Below, piece after piece: positions 7,501-14,903 of a stretch of DNA of 39,503 bases. Both the position numbers and the translations under genes were made by a program. Position 1 is the first letter of the stretch. Each line of letters opens with the position of its first letter. The DNA is from Acidobacteriota bacterium (GTDB lineage: Bacteria > Acidobacteriota > Terriglobia > UBA7540), in NCBI GenBank assembly GCA_003224635.1, contig QHZK01000045.1, positions 3,157-42,659 on the forward strand, read 5' to 3'. The notes beneath the pieces were generated by a model. It had not been told where the DNA came from. It saw nothing but the letters and a program-made list of their open reading frames with translations, and searched no databases.

Positions 7501-7999
7501 CGCCCGGGCCGAGATACGCCAGTTGGATGAAGTTCCGCCCGTTCAAAGGCAGGTCTACGACCCGGCGGGTCGTTTCAATAGTCCCGAGCGAGGAGGTCTC
7601 CGCCTGCACCAAGGGCGGTGCGCCCGTCACTTCCACGGTCTGAGTCGTCGCCCCGACCTGCAAGGTTAAATCAACGCGCACCACTTGGTTGACGCCCACC
7701 TCGACGCCAGGCCGCACGGTCTTCCGAAACCCTTCTTTCTCCATGGTGACCGTATACGTCCCGATGCGGAGCAGAGGCGCTTCGTAGTATCCGGAGGCGT
7801 TGGTGGAGACTTGAACCCCCTGGTTGGTGGCCGTGTTAGTGATAGTCACCGAGGCTTCTGGAACGACCGCCCCGGACGCGTCAGAGACCGTCCCCACAAT
7901 TGCTCCACGGTCCACTTGGGCGAGGAGGCCCGAACAACCGAGGGTGGCCATCGAGACCAGGAAGAACAGGTTGGCCCTTTGCCGAACACGCGCACTCAT
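4526..7999 (-). CDS. Oar-like TonB-dependent receptor with carboxypeptidase-regulatory domain
   Basis: A large outer-membrane receptor (1157 residues), usual length for the acidobacterial Oar-like family. Residues 1-27 are a signal peptide (LFFLVSMATLGCSGLLAQ). A CarboxypepD_reg/Cna-B-like beta-sandwich follows at about 33-115 (GAIVGTVSDASGAVVPEASV; SGYYEAPLLRIGTYTVTMEK). The plug is at about 120-260 (RRVVDLPLNGRNFIQLAYLG; LNGVDNNEFG; IQEFRTEENAMSAEFGRGG). The rest is a beta-barrel ending in the aromatic C-terminus FALKWTF recognised by the Bam machinery. The start is supported by AGGAGG four bases before the ATG. Such receptors import ligands, probably oligosaccharides or peptides, using TonB energy; the substrate is unknown. 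It lies downstream of the CRTAC1 and TPR genes but has its own promoter. Confidence 0.93.
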   Translation of the reverse strand: MSARVRQRANLFFLVSMATLGCSGLLAQVDRGAIVGTVSDASGAVVPEASVTITNTATNQGVQVSTNASGYYEAPLLRIGTYTVTMEKEGFRKTVRPGVEVGVNQVVRVDLTLQVGATTQTVEVTGAPPLVQAETSSLGTIETTRRVVDLPLNGRNFIQLAYLGPGANGGQQGSNVSGGVFENERANEALSINGLRVSNNNFLLNGVDNNEFGLGGVVALPPPDAIQEFRTEENAMSAEFGRGGAAVNVAVKSGTNEIHGGLYEFIRNDVLDARNFFDQNQTDLTTGAQIPGTARPPFRRNQFGFFAGGPVRKDKTFIFGDYQGTRIREGLTNLETVPTNGERGGDFSDRLTGVNFSPCGDLSQIPVYDTGTIFNPFTTRNFTCSNGTVVLLRDPLSYNGQVNVIPPNLINAVGQNVVNLYPTATLPGITQNLLLNPSQSNDQDSFDVHFDNRFSDRDQFFVSYSYGSVRSILPGPLGILGGGDCCPSNSKDGNQHAGTGWTHSFNPTLLNDLHGGYFRFRVTGQPLNFGKALGQQLGIPNANRGDPTSSGLPNFDVSGYTGMGDSLWTPEFAVENIYQLADTVTWLRGRHSLKLGVDFRRQQRNFFQVTAPRGWYSFNGQYTQDLTTASGGNGLADLLLGPPNFFEQDALVGEYPTRYWDLAEFIQDDFHATPNLTLNLGLRYEVTSPANGRVGNFDLHRGVVVNSVGPNAVPHAGVEFDKSDWAPRLGLAYSPFGNKHTVVRSAFGVFYSAEANIFDDLGLNPPFLSVDSQSFPSSIIPPASQFVSAGFPAAVVFPDPANPSGTVRTNGPTRLMPRIFEWNFNVQQEVRENWVIQVAYVGTHAYRLWNHEASDLNQPLLPLDTNFSDATGNLGRPYFNVLPNLVTILPLDFPQLSVSYNSFQASVNHRFADGFNILAAYTLGKSLGTADGNVAGNIQNAHNVVAEKGAAPPDIRHHLSLSYLYELPVGRGKRFLGSLAGAPNVMLGGWQVSGITTLQSGQAYTANLSTDLSNTGTNSYRPDRIHNPYDFSFDTASAQSIDPLCGSGKQTLACFFNPSAFRPAPLAPGQLSAHVFGNGGNGNLRGPELVNFDVAMLKEFRVTERHRLQFRAEFFNIANTPNFALPGGTVDVAGGAAVTSTLSDNQREIQFALKWTF

Positions 8000-8063
8000 A
8001 CCGCCTCCTGACAGACTTTAAGAAAGAGATTAGCCCAAGTATTTCTGCCCAACGCTCGACTTC

Positions 8064-8091
8064 GTATAACACGGAGCGCCGACGGATTCAA
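8064..8091 (-). promoter_or_regulatory. Putative promoter of the TonB receptor gene
   Basis: On the minus strand TTGAAT (8091-8086) and TTATAC (8069-8064) are separated by 16 bases. Read one base on, the -10 is TATACG preceded by TG, an extended -10, with a 17-base spacer. The leader would be about 58 bases and contains the AGGAGG ribosome site. The rest of the 8000-8191 gap shows no other feature. Confidence 0.5.
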
Positions 8092-8191
8092 TATGAACCC
8101 GGTGTCGAACTCCCTGGGCATTGAGGCGAATGGGTGCCGCGATCTTCGCTGAAATATCCCTCCAAGGGATTGAATGGCCGCCGCCTCAGGA

Positions 8192-10126
8192 TTAGAACGA
8201 GGTCTTCGGCTGGGACGGGTTGCCCGGCGACTGGCCGAGAATGAATTGCTTGATGGCGCTGCGGGTGCTCGCCATCTCTTCGCGGCGACGTCGGCTCAAC
8301 TCGGCGTAGAGAGCCAACTCCTTCTGCGCCTCCGTCAGCCTGCCCTGGTCGCGATAGATTTGGCCGAGGCGATAGTGGCCCATCTCAGAGCCTGGCTGAA
8401 GCTTAATGACTTCGCGAAACTCGGCCGTGGCCTTTTCCTTCTCGCCGCGCGCCGCATAGAGGTTGCCGAGCTCGAGACGCGCCTCGGGCAAATTGGGTCT
8501 GAGCGCCACCGTGCGCTCAAGAAGTGATCGGGCCAACTCGTAACCACCGCGCTGCCCCTCCACAGATTCCGACCGGAAGAGGGCAATGCCGTAGCAGAAC
8601 AGGACCTCCGGAGTCTGCGGGTGAAGTTTAGTGAGGCGGCGCAGGCGAGGCAGGAACCTTTCCCATTCCGCCGGAGGCAGAAACGCGGGCAGCGAGTTCC
8701 AAGCTGTCATCGCCAGCCGTGAGGCGGGATCAATCTCGAGCGCGGCCAGGAAGGCCTCGCCGGCCTCAGGGTATTGCCGCTGGGCGTAGCAGGCGTATCC
8801 CAAGCCCAAGAACTGACGGGCCGAGCGAGGAAACTTTCGCGTTCCAACGCGGAAGATCTCGGTCGCCGGGACAAACGTAAAGTGAGCGAGGTACTCCGCA
8901 CCCAGATCGAAGAGATATTGCTCGCTCGCCGGGTCCAGTTCCACGGCGCCCTGAAAATGACGGACAGCCTCGAGATAGCGGCCGGAGCTTTCCTCGAGCG
9001 TCGCCAGGAAGTCGTAAAGCTCAGCGGTGGGCTGGCGAGCCAAGGTTTTCGTCGCGCAATCCACGGCCGCCTGGCGGTTGCCCGCCCTGTCGTAAGAAAC
9101 GGCGAGATTGAAGGCCGCGGAGTAACTCGCCGGCGCGAGGCGCAGCGTCTCTTCGAAATGCGGAATTGCCTCGGGGTACGCGCCGCGTGAGGCGAAAAGC
9201 ACTCCCAGCGCGAAATGATCTTCGGCGGAGAGGTGTGCAGGCGGCGGCAAGGACTTCAAGCTCTCCGAGGGATTGCCCCTCAGCTCGCCCGCCGTCATTT
9301 CGAGGCAAGTGCGAACGAGCGCCAGGTAGATATCGAAAGAGTCGGGAGCAAGCTGATAGGCGCGGGCGTAGAGTTGCGCTGCCCGCTTCCGGTCGCCGAC
9401 GTCCTCGGCGAGCGTGGCGGATAAGGCGTGATACTTCGAGGCGAGCCCTGGGGAATCAGGCGCGCTGATGCCGTGCAAGACTCGGCCGGCCTCGGCGGGC
9501 CGTTTCAGCTCGCGCAGCACGCGAGCGTACTCGTAGGCCGTCTGGAAGTCTGAGGGAGACAGCCGCCGTGCTTGCCGCAGATAATTCGCAGCTTCCGGGT
9601 AATTCCGAAGCGTCGCTAAGGTTTCGCCCAGTCCGAGCAGCGCGGCGGAACTATGCGGGTCGCGTTCGAGCGCGGCCCGGAACAACGGCTCGGCCTCCCT
9701 ATTCCTCCCGAGACGCGCCAGCAGGGCCGCGAGGTTGTTGTAGCCCACCGAAGAGCGAGGCGAGAGTTCAATGACCTTGTGAAAACTCGCTTCGGCTTCC
9801 TGAGTTCGGCCAAGTTGGTCGGCGGCCATCCCTCGCACATTGTAGAGCTCCGAACTCGCAGGATCCTTGTTGAGGGCGGCATCGGCCTCGGCCAGGGCCT
9901 CAACGGCATGGCCGCTCGAGAGGAGTTCGAAAGCGCGCCGATAGACCGAGCGGTCGCCCGGGAGAGCGCCCTGCGCTCCGTCGCAAATTAGGACGCCGCC
10001 AGGAAATGCGATGAGCGCCAGCACGAAGCGAAGCAAGGAGCGCCGGATGCGCGCCCGAGACCGCTCGATCAAGCGTCCGGCGGCAAGGTCCGCCCGGATT
10101 CGAACTGACCGATATCGTTCACCCAT
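8192..10126 (-). CDS. Tetratricopeptide repeat protein, secreted or membrane-anchored
   Basis: A 644-residue protein made almost wholly of TPR units. The first part (MGERYRSVRIRADLAAGRLI) is basic and is followed by a hydrophobic segment at about 30-48 (LLRFVLALIAFPGGVLIC), which would anchor or export it. At least a dozen 34-residue repeats follow, with typical phrases such as AEASFHKVIELSPRSSVGYN, AEPLFRAALERDPHSSAALL, AIPHFEETLRLAPASYSAAF and ATAEFREVIKLQPGSEMGHY. The start is ATG 10126: the frame extends about 209 codons further upstream, but that part is the opposite-frame shadow of the CRTAC1 gene. It lies 20 bases downstream of CRTAC1, surely in one operon. TPR domains act as protein-protein scaffolds; a partner role for the exported CRTAC1 protein or the receptor is inference. 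Confidence 0.9.
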   Translation of the reverse strand: MGERYRSVRIRADLAAGRLIERSRARIRRSLLRFVLALIAFPGGVLICDGAQGALPGDRSVYRRAFELLSSGHAVEALAEADAALNKDPASSELYNVRGMAADQLGRTQEAEASFHKVIELSPRSSVGYNNLAALLARLGRNREAEPLFRAALERDPHSSAALLGLGETLATLRNYPEAANYLRQARRLSPSDFQTAYEYARVLRELKRPAEAGRVLHGISAPDSPGLASKYHALSATLAEDVGDRKRAAQLYARAYQLAPDSFDIYLALVRTCLEMTAGELRGNPSESLKSLPPPAHLSAEDHFALGVLFASRGAYPEAIPHFEETLRLAPASYSAAFNLAVSYDRAGNRQAAVDCATKTLARQPTAELYDFLATLEESSGRYLEAVRHFQGAVELDPASEQYLFDLGAEYLAHFTFVPATEIFRVGTRKFPRSARQFLGLGYACYAQRQYPEAGEAFLAALEIDPASRLAMTAWNSLPAFLPPAEWERFLPRLRRLTKLHPQTPEVLFCYGIALFRSESVEGQRGGYELARSLLERTVALRPNLPEARLELGNLYAARGEKEKATAEFREVIKLQPGSEMGHYRLGQIYRDQGRLTEAQKELALYAELSRRRREEMASTRSAIKQFILGQSPGNPSQPKTSF

Positions 10127-10146
10127 GGCCCGCACACAGCAAGGCT

Positions 10147-11877
10147 CTACCAGGGCTGCTCGGCGACAATTCCTTTGCCTTCCTGAATCGTCACCAGGCG
10201 ATTGGCTCTGATGCGACTGAGGACTTGCTTCTCTCCGCCGAGCCATTGCACCTGGACGCGCTCGGCAATGGAAGCTTTGCCCAGACCGAAATGCAAGCGA
10301 AGGTCGCTCTGCGAGCAGAAGCTGCCGCCGCTGCGGACTTCCTGGACCTGGCGGCGGGCCTCCGCCTCGACGATCACGCGCGACCCGATGGCGGCCCGGT
10401 TCGCGCGCGTCCCGAGCAGCTTGATCAGCAGCCAATTGTTCTTCGCTGGCGACTGATTGTGGAGCAGCGTCGGACAGTCGTTGATATTGTTGATAACCAC
10501 ATCCACTTGCCCGGTGTGGAAAAGGTCGCCGACCGCCAACCCGCGTCCACATGCGGAACTCGAAAAGCCTGGCCCGGCAGAGGCCGTGATCTCTCGAAAC
10601 CGGCCATCGCCGGTATTGCGGAACAGGGCCGCGCCCCCTCCATGGGCCGTCTTGGGATGCCGGGGACTGATTCCGGGGGGATAAATCGGCCCGCTGGCGA
10701 TGATCAAGTCCGGCCAGCCGTCGTTGTCGAAGTCGAGAAACGCGGCGCCCCACTTGACGGATTCGGTGACGCGCCCGAGCCCCGATGGGAACGTGGCGTC
10801 CGCAAAGAAGCCTTTCCCCTCGTTGTGATAGAGGGTGGGCGCTTCGTCGGAGAAATTGGTCTTGACAATATCCAGAAGCCCGTCGCCGTCAATGTCGGCC
10901 GTATCCACGCCCATGCCGGCTTGCGGACGGCCGTTCAAATCGAAGGCTACGCCGGCGAGCAAACCCGTCTCTGTAAACGTCCCGTCGTGGTTGTTGCGGA
11001 AGAGCAGGCTGGGAGTGGAATCGTCGGCCACGTAAATGTCCGGCCAGCCGTCGTCGTCGAAATCGGCGACGAGGGGCGTGAAGCCGTAGGCGGGCTGCGG
11101 ACTCAAGATGCCCGCCGCCTTAGACACGTCCGTAAACGTGCCGTCACCGTTGTTGCGATAGAGCGTGTTGCGCGTTCCCTCCAGGCCCGCCACGCCGTAG
11201 AGCACCGGCGACTGCTCGCCCTCGAGCGAAGCGTTGCTCTCATACAACGTGAGCCCCTCCTTGTATCCCACGTAGTGGCTGACGAAGAGGTCGAGGCGGC
11301 CGTCGCGGTCGAAGTCGAGGAAGGCGGCGCCGGCGTTCCACTTGTCCTCACGCTCAAGAAGGCCGCCCGCGCGCGTCACGTCTGTGAAGGTGCCGTCGCC
11401 GTTGTTGTGGTAAAGCGCGTTTTGGCCATAATAGGTGACGAACAGATCGAGAAAGCCGTCGTTATCGAAGTCGCCCGCGCACACGCCCTGGCCCCATCCG
11501 TGCTTCACGAGACCGGCCTTGACTGTGACGTCCGTAAACGTGCCATCGCGGTTGTTCCTGTAGAGGTGATTCGTCGGCTCCTGGCCTCTCGGGAAGTCGG
11601 CGAGGCCCCAGCCGTTGACGATGAAAACGTCCGGCCACTCGTCGTTGTCGTAGTCGAAGACCGCCACGCCCCCGCCGGTTGTGCTGAGAAGGAAATCCTT
11701 CCTATCGCTTCCCCGGATGATGGTGGGGCTGGTCAGGCCCGCCCGCGCCGCGAGGTCCACGTAATGCGGGAAGTAGGGGCCCACCGCGTCGGCCGACAAC
11801 TTGAGCCGCCCCATCCGGACCGCAGGGCTGAGCGCCGCGCCCCGCGCGAGCCTGTACAGGAATGCGCGTCGATTCAC
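10147..11877 (-). CDS. CRTAC1 family protein (FG-GAP/VCBS repeats, ASPIC/UnbV domain)
   Basis: A 576-residue exported protein. The N-terminus MNRRAFLYRLARGAALSPAV resembles a twin-arginine signal. At least six FG-GAP/VCBS beta-propeller repeats follow, each with a calcium-binding DxDxDGxxD-type loop (FDYDNDEWPDVFI, FDNDGFLDLFV, FDRDGRLDLFV, FDDDGWPDIYV, IDGDGLLDIVK, FDNDGWPDLII), alternating with RNNGDGTFTDV phrases. The C-terminal ASPIC/UnbV domain is at about 500-570 (GSRVIVEAEARRQVQEVRSG; LHFGLGKASIAERVQVQWLG). These proteins fold as calcium-dependent extracellular propellers; their biochemical role in Acidobacteria is not known. The start is GTG 11877, almost at the predicted transcription start. 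It is first in an operon with the TPR protein. Confidence 0.93.
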   Translation of the reverse strand: MNRRAFLYRLARGAALSPAVRMGRLKLSADAVGPYFPHYVDLAARAGLTSPTIIRGSDRKDFLLSTTGGGVAVFDYDNDEWPDVFIVNGWGLADFPRGQEPTNHLYRNNRDGTFTDVTVKAGLVKHGWGQGVCAGDFDNDGFLDLFVTYYGQNALYHNNGDGTFTDVTRAGGLLEREDKWNAGAAFLDFDRDGRLDLFVSHYVGYKEGLTLYESNASLEGEQSPVLYGVAGLEGTRNTLYRNNGDGTFTDVSKAAGILSPQPAYGFTPLVADFDDDGWPDIYVADDSTPSLLFRNNHDGTFTETGLLAGVAFDLNGRPQAGMGVDTADIDGDGLLDIVKTNFSDEAPTLYHNEGKGFFADATFPSGLGRVTESVKWGAAFLDFDNDGWPDLIIASGPIYPPGISPRHPKTAHGGGAALFRNTGDGRFREITASAGPGFSSSACGRGLAVGDLFHTGQVDVVINNINDCPTLLHNQSPAKNNWLLIKLLGTRANRAAIGSRVIVEAEARRQVQEVRSGGSFCSQSDLRLHFGLGKASIAERVQVQWLGGEKQVLSRIRANRLVTIQEGKGIVAEQPW

Positions 11878-11884
11878 AGTGACG

Positions 11885-11914
11885 ATTATAGCGACGTACC
11901 ATTCCAGCCGTCAC
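11885..11914 (-). promoter_or_regulatory. Putative promoter of CRTAC1-TPR operon
   Basis: A perfect TATAAT (minus strand, 11890-11885) lies 18 bases from GTGACG (11914-11909, 4/6 match to TTGACA). Transcription would begin at about 11878, one base before the GTG start, so the message may be leaderless. The -35 is weak, so the promoter is moderately sure. Confidence 0.5.
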
Positions 11915-12024
11915 CCGAGTCTGACAAATTAGCGGTGCACTGTCCGCCCGATTTTCGATAAACTCCTGACCGAGGAAGTAAGAAAGCGTCGGCCTGGCTC
12001 GCTGAATCGCACAAGGAGACCAAG

Positions 12025-12852
12025 ATGAGAAGAGGCCTCTACTCCGTTCTCTTAGTCCTCGTGGTTGCCCCCGCAACACCCGCTGCGGAGGAGCCGCGCC
12101 TGGAAGAAATGCGCGACAAGACGGTTCTGCTGTTCACTCCGCACCCTGATGACGACCTGTTCGGAGCCGGCGGAACTATCGCCCTGCTCAATCGGAATCA
12201 CAACAAAGTTTTCGTGTGCCTCTACACGAATGACGACAAGGGTTCTTATGATCTGGAAATGACTTCGCAGCGCTTGGCGCGAATCCGCAAGGCCGAGGAA
12301 GAGGCGGCGGAAGCGGAACTCGGCACGCCCAAAGAGAATCTGATCTGGATGGGTTATGACGACGGCATGCTGGAATACGCGCCGCAGCCGAAGCTGGTGG
12401 AGGAAGCCACGGCGATCATCCGGCGTATCCACCCGGACGCCCTGTTGAGCATTGACCCCGGCGAGTGGTATCAGCGATGGCACAAGACGGACCATCGGAT
12501 GGCGTCTTACAACACCATCGACGCCGTGCGCGCCGCGGAGTTCTGGCTCTACTTTCCGAATCAGCTTCTCGAGCGCGATCTGCGCCCTTACAAAGTGCCG
12601 GTGATGTACTTCTTCTACCCGTCTCCTCAGGAGGCCAACTACTGGGTGACCATTGATAGCGTTATGGACCTCAAGGTCGACGCGGCCACGAAGCACGTCA
12701 GCCAGTTTGAGCCTTCCATTCACAAGTACCGGACTGACTGGGACCCTGCGGACCTCGCGCGAACCAAAGCAGGACTCGAAGGCGAGCAGCCGAAAAAGGA
12801 TGGGCACTATGTCGAGCCGTTCCGGCGCGCGACGGAGTTCAACCAGTTTTAA
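12025..12852 (+). CDS. PIG-L/LmbE family deacetylase, secreted
   Basis: A 275-residue zinc-dependent deacetylase of the PIG-L/LmbE/MshB family. Residues 1-20 form a signal peptide (LYSVLLVLVVAPATPAAEE), so it acts in the periplasm. The metal and catalytic motif is TPHPDDDLFGAGG (HPDDD at about 39-43; His and the second Asp bind zinc, the first Asp is the catalytic base). The third zinc ligand is in the family's C-terminal motif, here WHKTDHRM at about 151-158. Family members remove acetyl from N-acetylglucosamine-type sugars. The start is backed by AAGGAG seven bases upstream. The aminotransferase gene follows 68 bases later on the same strand, which hints at a job on amino sugars. It is divergent from the CRTAC1 operon. 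Confidence 0.92.
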   Translation: MRRGLYSVLLVLVVAPATPAAEEPRLEEMRDKTVLLFTPHPDDDLFGAGGTIALLNRNHNKVFVCLYTNDDKGSYDLEMTSQRLARIRKAEEEAAEAELGTPKENLIWMGYDDGMLEYAPQPKLVEEATAIIRRIHPDALLSIDPGEWYQRWHKTDHRMASYNTIDAVRAAEFWLYFPNQLLERDLRPYKVPVMYFFYPSPQEANYWVTIDSVMDLKVDAATKHVSQFEPSIHKYRTDWDPADLARTKAGLEGEQPKKDGHYVEPFRRATEFNQF

Positions 12853-12920
12853 CTGTCAACGACGAGGGTGAAGCTGCTTATTCTTAGATCGCAAATCAGA
12901 ATTTCTCAGGAGAACATGGG

Positions 12921-14234
12921 ATGGGAAAACTGGCGATCACCGGAGGCGAGCCCGTTCGTCGCAAACCGTTCCCACGCTGGCCAGTCTACACGCGGGAAGA
13001 GAGCCGCGCGATTCAGAAAGTCCTCGCCAGTCGCAATTGGGGCGGCTATCCGTTTCCGAACCAGTGCGCGAGTTCCTTCGCTCAGAAATTTGCGTCGTTT
13101 CACGGCGCCAAGTATGGCTTGGCCGTCGCCAACGGGACGGTAGCGATTGAGATTGCGCTCCAAGCCGCGGGAATCCGGCCGGGTGATGAAGTGATCGTCC
13201 CGGCTTACACGTGGGAAGGCAGCGTCGGTCCCATCATGTTGCTGAACGCCGTTCCGGTGTTTGTGGACGTCGATCCGGACACTTATTGCCTTGACGCCAA
13301 GCTCGTTGAGAAGGCGATAACAGCGAAGACCCGGGCCATCCTTCCAGTGCACCTGGCGATGCGGTTTGCTGACATGGATGAAATCGTACGTATCGCCCGC
13401 GCGCACGATCTCCGGGTGGTAGAGGACTGCGCGCACGCACACGGAGGGAAGTGGCGCAATAAGGGAGCAGGCGCGATCGGCGATCTGGGCTCGTTCAGCT
13501 TTCAATCCAGCAAGCTGATGACGGCGGGTGAAGGCGGCGCCGTGGTGACCAGCAGACTGGAGTTTTACGAACGAGCCCAGACCTACACCAACTGCGGGCG
13601 CGCCAGCCAGACCGATAAGTTTCGGCACCGATTCATCGGCCACAACTATCGCATGACCGAGTTCCAGGCGGCGATCCTCGAGGTGCAGCTGAAGCGCTAT
13701 CCGCGGCAAAGCAAGGTCCGACTCGCCAACATGGACTACTTCGAGAAACGCCTGCGCGGGACGCCGGGAATCGAATTCCTGAAGCGCGACCCGCGCCAGA
13801 CACGGGTGGCTCCCTATCAGTACGTTTTCAAGTATCGGGCGGAACACTTCGGCGCTTCTCGCTCTTCCTTCCTCGGTGCTTTGGAGGTGGAAGGTATTCC
13901 CTGCGACGGTTTATTCTACGAGCCGGTCTACAAGAGCCCGCTTTTCCCGGCTGACCCCGCCGCATTTCCTGCCCTGAGCTGGGGACGGCCAGAGCCGCTC
14001 GAGCTGAAAAGCATGTACCACTGCCCTGTCTCGGAACGCGCGGCGTATCAGGAAGCGGTTTGGTTGCCACACCACATCTTTCTGGGTACTCGGAAGGACG
14101 TCGACGACATCTCCGACGCCATCCTAAAAGTCTGCGAGAACTCCGCGGAGCTTCGCGGACTGAACCACCCCGCCATCGCGCGTAAGACGATGAGCCGAGC
14201 GGAGCGGCCACGAATTGAGAAGCGCCAATACTAA
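12921..14234 (+). CDS. DegT/DnrJ/EryC1/StrS family PLP aminotransferase
   Basis: A fold-type I, PLP-dependent sugar aminotransferase (437 residues). It opens with LAITGGEPVRRKPFPRWP, the typical beginning of the AHBA-synthase/StsC-like subgroup. Visible motifs: AVANGTVAIEIALQAAGIRP (cofactor phosphate region), GDEVIVPAYTW, VVEDCAHAHGGKW (Asp that binds the PLP ring nitrogen) and SFQSSKLMTAGEGG with the Schiff-base Lys198. It would convert a keto-sugar or cyclitol ketone to an amino sugar using glutamate or glutamine. An AGGAGA site precedes ATG 12921. It follows the deacetylase gene and may share its transcript. Which ketone it uses cannot be told from sequence alone. The last 25 residues (MSRAERPRIEKRQY) are basic and look like an extra tail. 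Confidence 0.93.
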   Translation: MGKLAITGGEPVRRKPFPRWPVYTREESRAIQKVLASRNWGGYPFPNQCASSFAQKFASFHGAKYGLAVANGTVAIEIALQAAGIRPGDEVIVPAYTWEGSVGPIMLLNAVPVFVDVDPDTYCLDAKLVEKAITAKTRAILPVHLAMRFADMDEIVRIARAHDLRVVEDCAHAHGGKWRNKGAGAIGDLGSFSFQSSKLMTAGEGGAVVTSRLEFYERAQTYTNCGRASQTDKFRHRFIGHNYRMTEFQAAILEVQLKRYPRQSKVRLANMDYFEKRLRGTPGIEFLKRDPRQTRVAPYQYVFKYRAEHFGASRSSFLGALEVEGIPCDGLFYEPVYKSPLFPADPAAFPALSWGRPEPLELKSMYHCPVSERAAYQEAVWLPHHIFLGTRKDVDDISDAILKVCENSAELRGLNHPAIARKTMSRAERPRIEKRQY

Positions 14235-14271
14235 ATTAACTGTAGCGAGCGGGTTTAGGTATAGTCTGCCG

Positions 14272-14469
14272 TCACGTTCTCCATTTCTTGTCTTTTTCGA
14301 TACTCTCTCGAACGCGGAATGCGGTGATCTCGCGGATCAGAGGTAGAGGTAGCGGAAACTGGACCGACCCTTTAGCCGTGACGAATTTCGAAAGATCATT
14401 GGCGAAGGCCCTCACGGCTGACGGCGTGGGATAGAAGCCGACGTGATGTTTGAACGCGGCGAACGCGAC
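14272..14469 (-). pseudogene. 3' fragment of a DUF1801 (YdhG-like) gene
   Basis: The minus strand reads VAFAAFKHHVGFYPTPSAVR then AFANDLSKFVTAKGSVQFPLPLP, LIREITAFRVRES and a TGA at 14274-14272. FKxHxGFYPTPSA and KGxxQFPL are hallmark phrases of the DUF1801/YdhG family (small cytosolic alpha/beta proteins, some called iron chaperones). The N-terminal half is missing: on the far side of about 14469 the frame meets a stop and the DNA belongs to a sigma-54 activator fragment on the other strand. So this is a truncated pseudogene, joined by recombination to a different gene remnant. LPLPL is a small local duplication. Confidence 0.6.
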
Positions 14470-14764
14470 CTTCGTGAAGCGTTATGCGGACAAAGCCAGG
14501 AAGCAAATCAGCAAGATCGACAAGAGTACGCTCAAGCTATGTCAGTCCTATCGTTGGCCGGGAAACATTCGTGAACTCCAAAATATCATCGAGAGATCTG
14601 TAATCCCCTGCACCGGGGATACCTTTTGGATCGATGAGGCCTGGCTTTCAAGTCAGGACGCACCTCGCCTGGAATCATCAGGGCCTCTCACCCAGAACCT
14701 CCAGAACTATGAGAAGGAACTCATCGAAGCCGCTCTTGCGGAAAGCAACGGAAAAGTTGCTGGT
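14468..14764 (+). pseudogene. C-terminal fragment of a sigma-54-dependent activator
   Basis: The frame reads TFVKRYADKARKQISKIDKS, then LKLCQSYRWPGNIRELQNII and ERSVI, the AAA+ C-terminal (sensor II) region typical of NtrC/FhlA-type enhancer-binding proteins. A linker follows (WIDEAWLSSQDAPRLE), then the beginning of the Fis-like HTH (NYEKELIEAALAESNGKVAG). The Walker A, Walker B and GAFTGA parts are absent. After G at 14764 the frame loses similarity; in another frame GWSTLKLRRR (about 14810-14840) looks like a degenerate second helix of the HTH (usual 'PPSTLxxKIRRL'). It is a dead 3' remnant, joined head to a DUF1801 remnant. Confidence 0.7.
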
Positions 14765-14903
14765 TACACCCCTCACGCCGTTCCCTTTCTCCCTCACAGA
14801 AGGGCGAGGCTGGAGTACCCTGAAATTGCGCCGTCGCCCGCCCTGCTGCGGTTACAGATGATGGAAAGGAACGCGGGCGAGACGGCCGCGCTCCCAGGTT
14901 GTT

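Noticed and set aside
5126-7669. 847-residue open frame on the plus strand
   Set aside because: It lies wholly antisense to the TonB receptor gene; its sequence has no domain pattern and results from the GC-rich codon use of the real gene.
10127-10753. Long N-terminal extension of the TPR gene
   Set aside because: It overlaps the CRTAC1 gene in another frame and is Arg/Ser/Gln-rich shadow sequence; ATG 10126 is the natural start.
10225-11961. 578-residue open frame on the plus strand
   Set aside because: Antisense to the CRTAC1 gene; the Val/Glu/Asp-rich pattern is the mirror of the repeated FDxDNDG codons.
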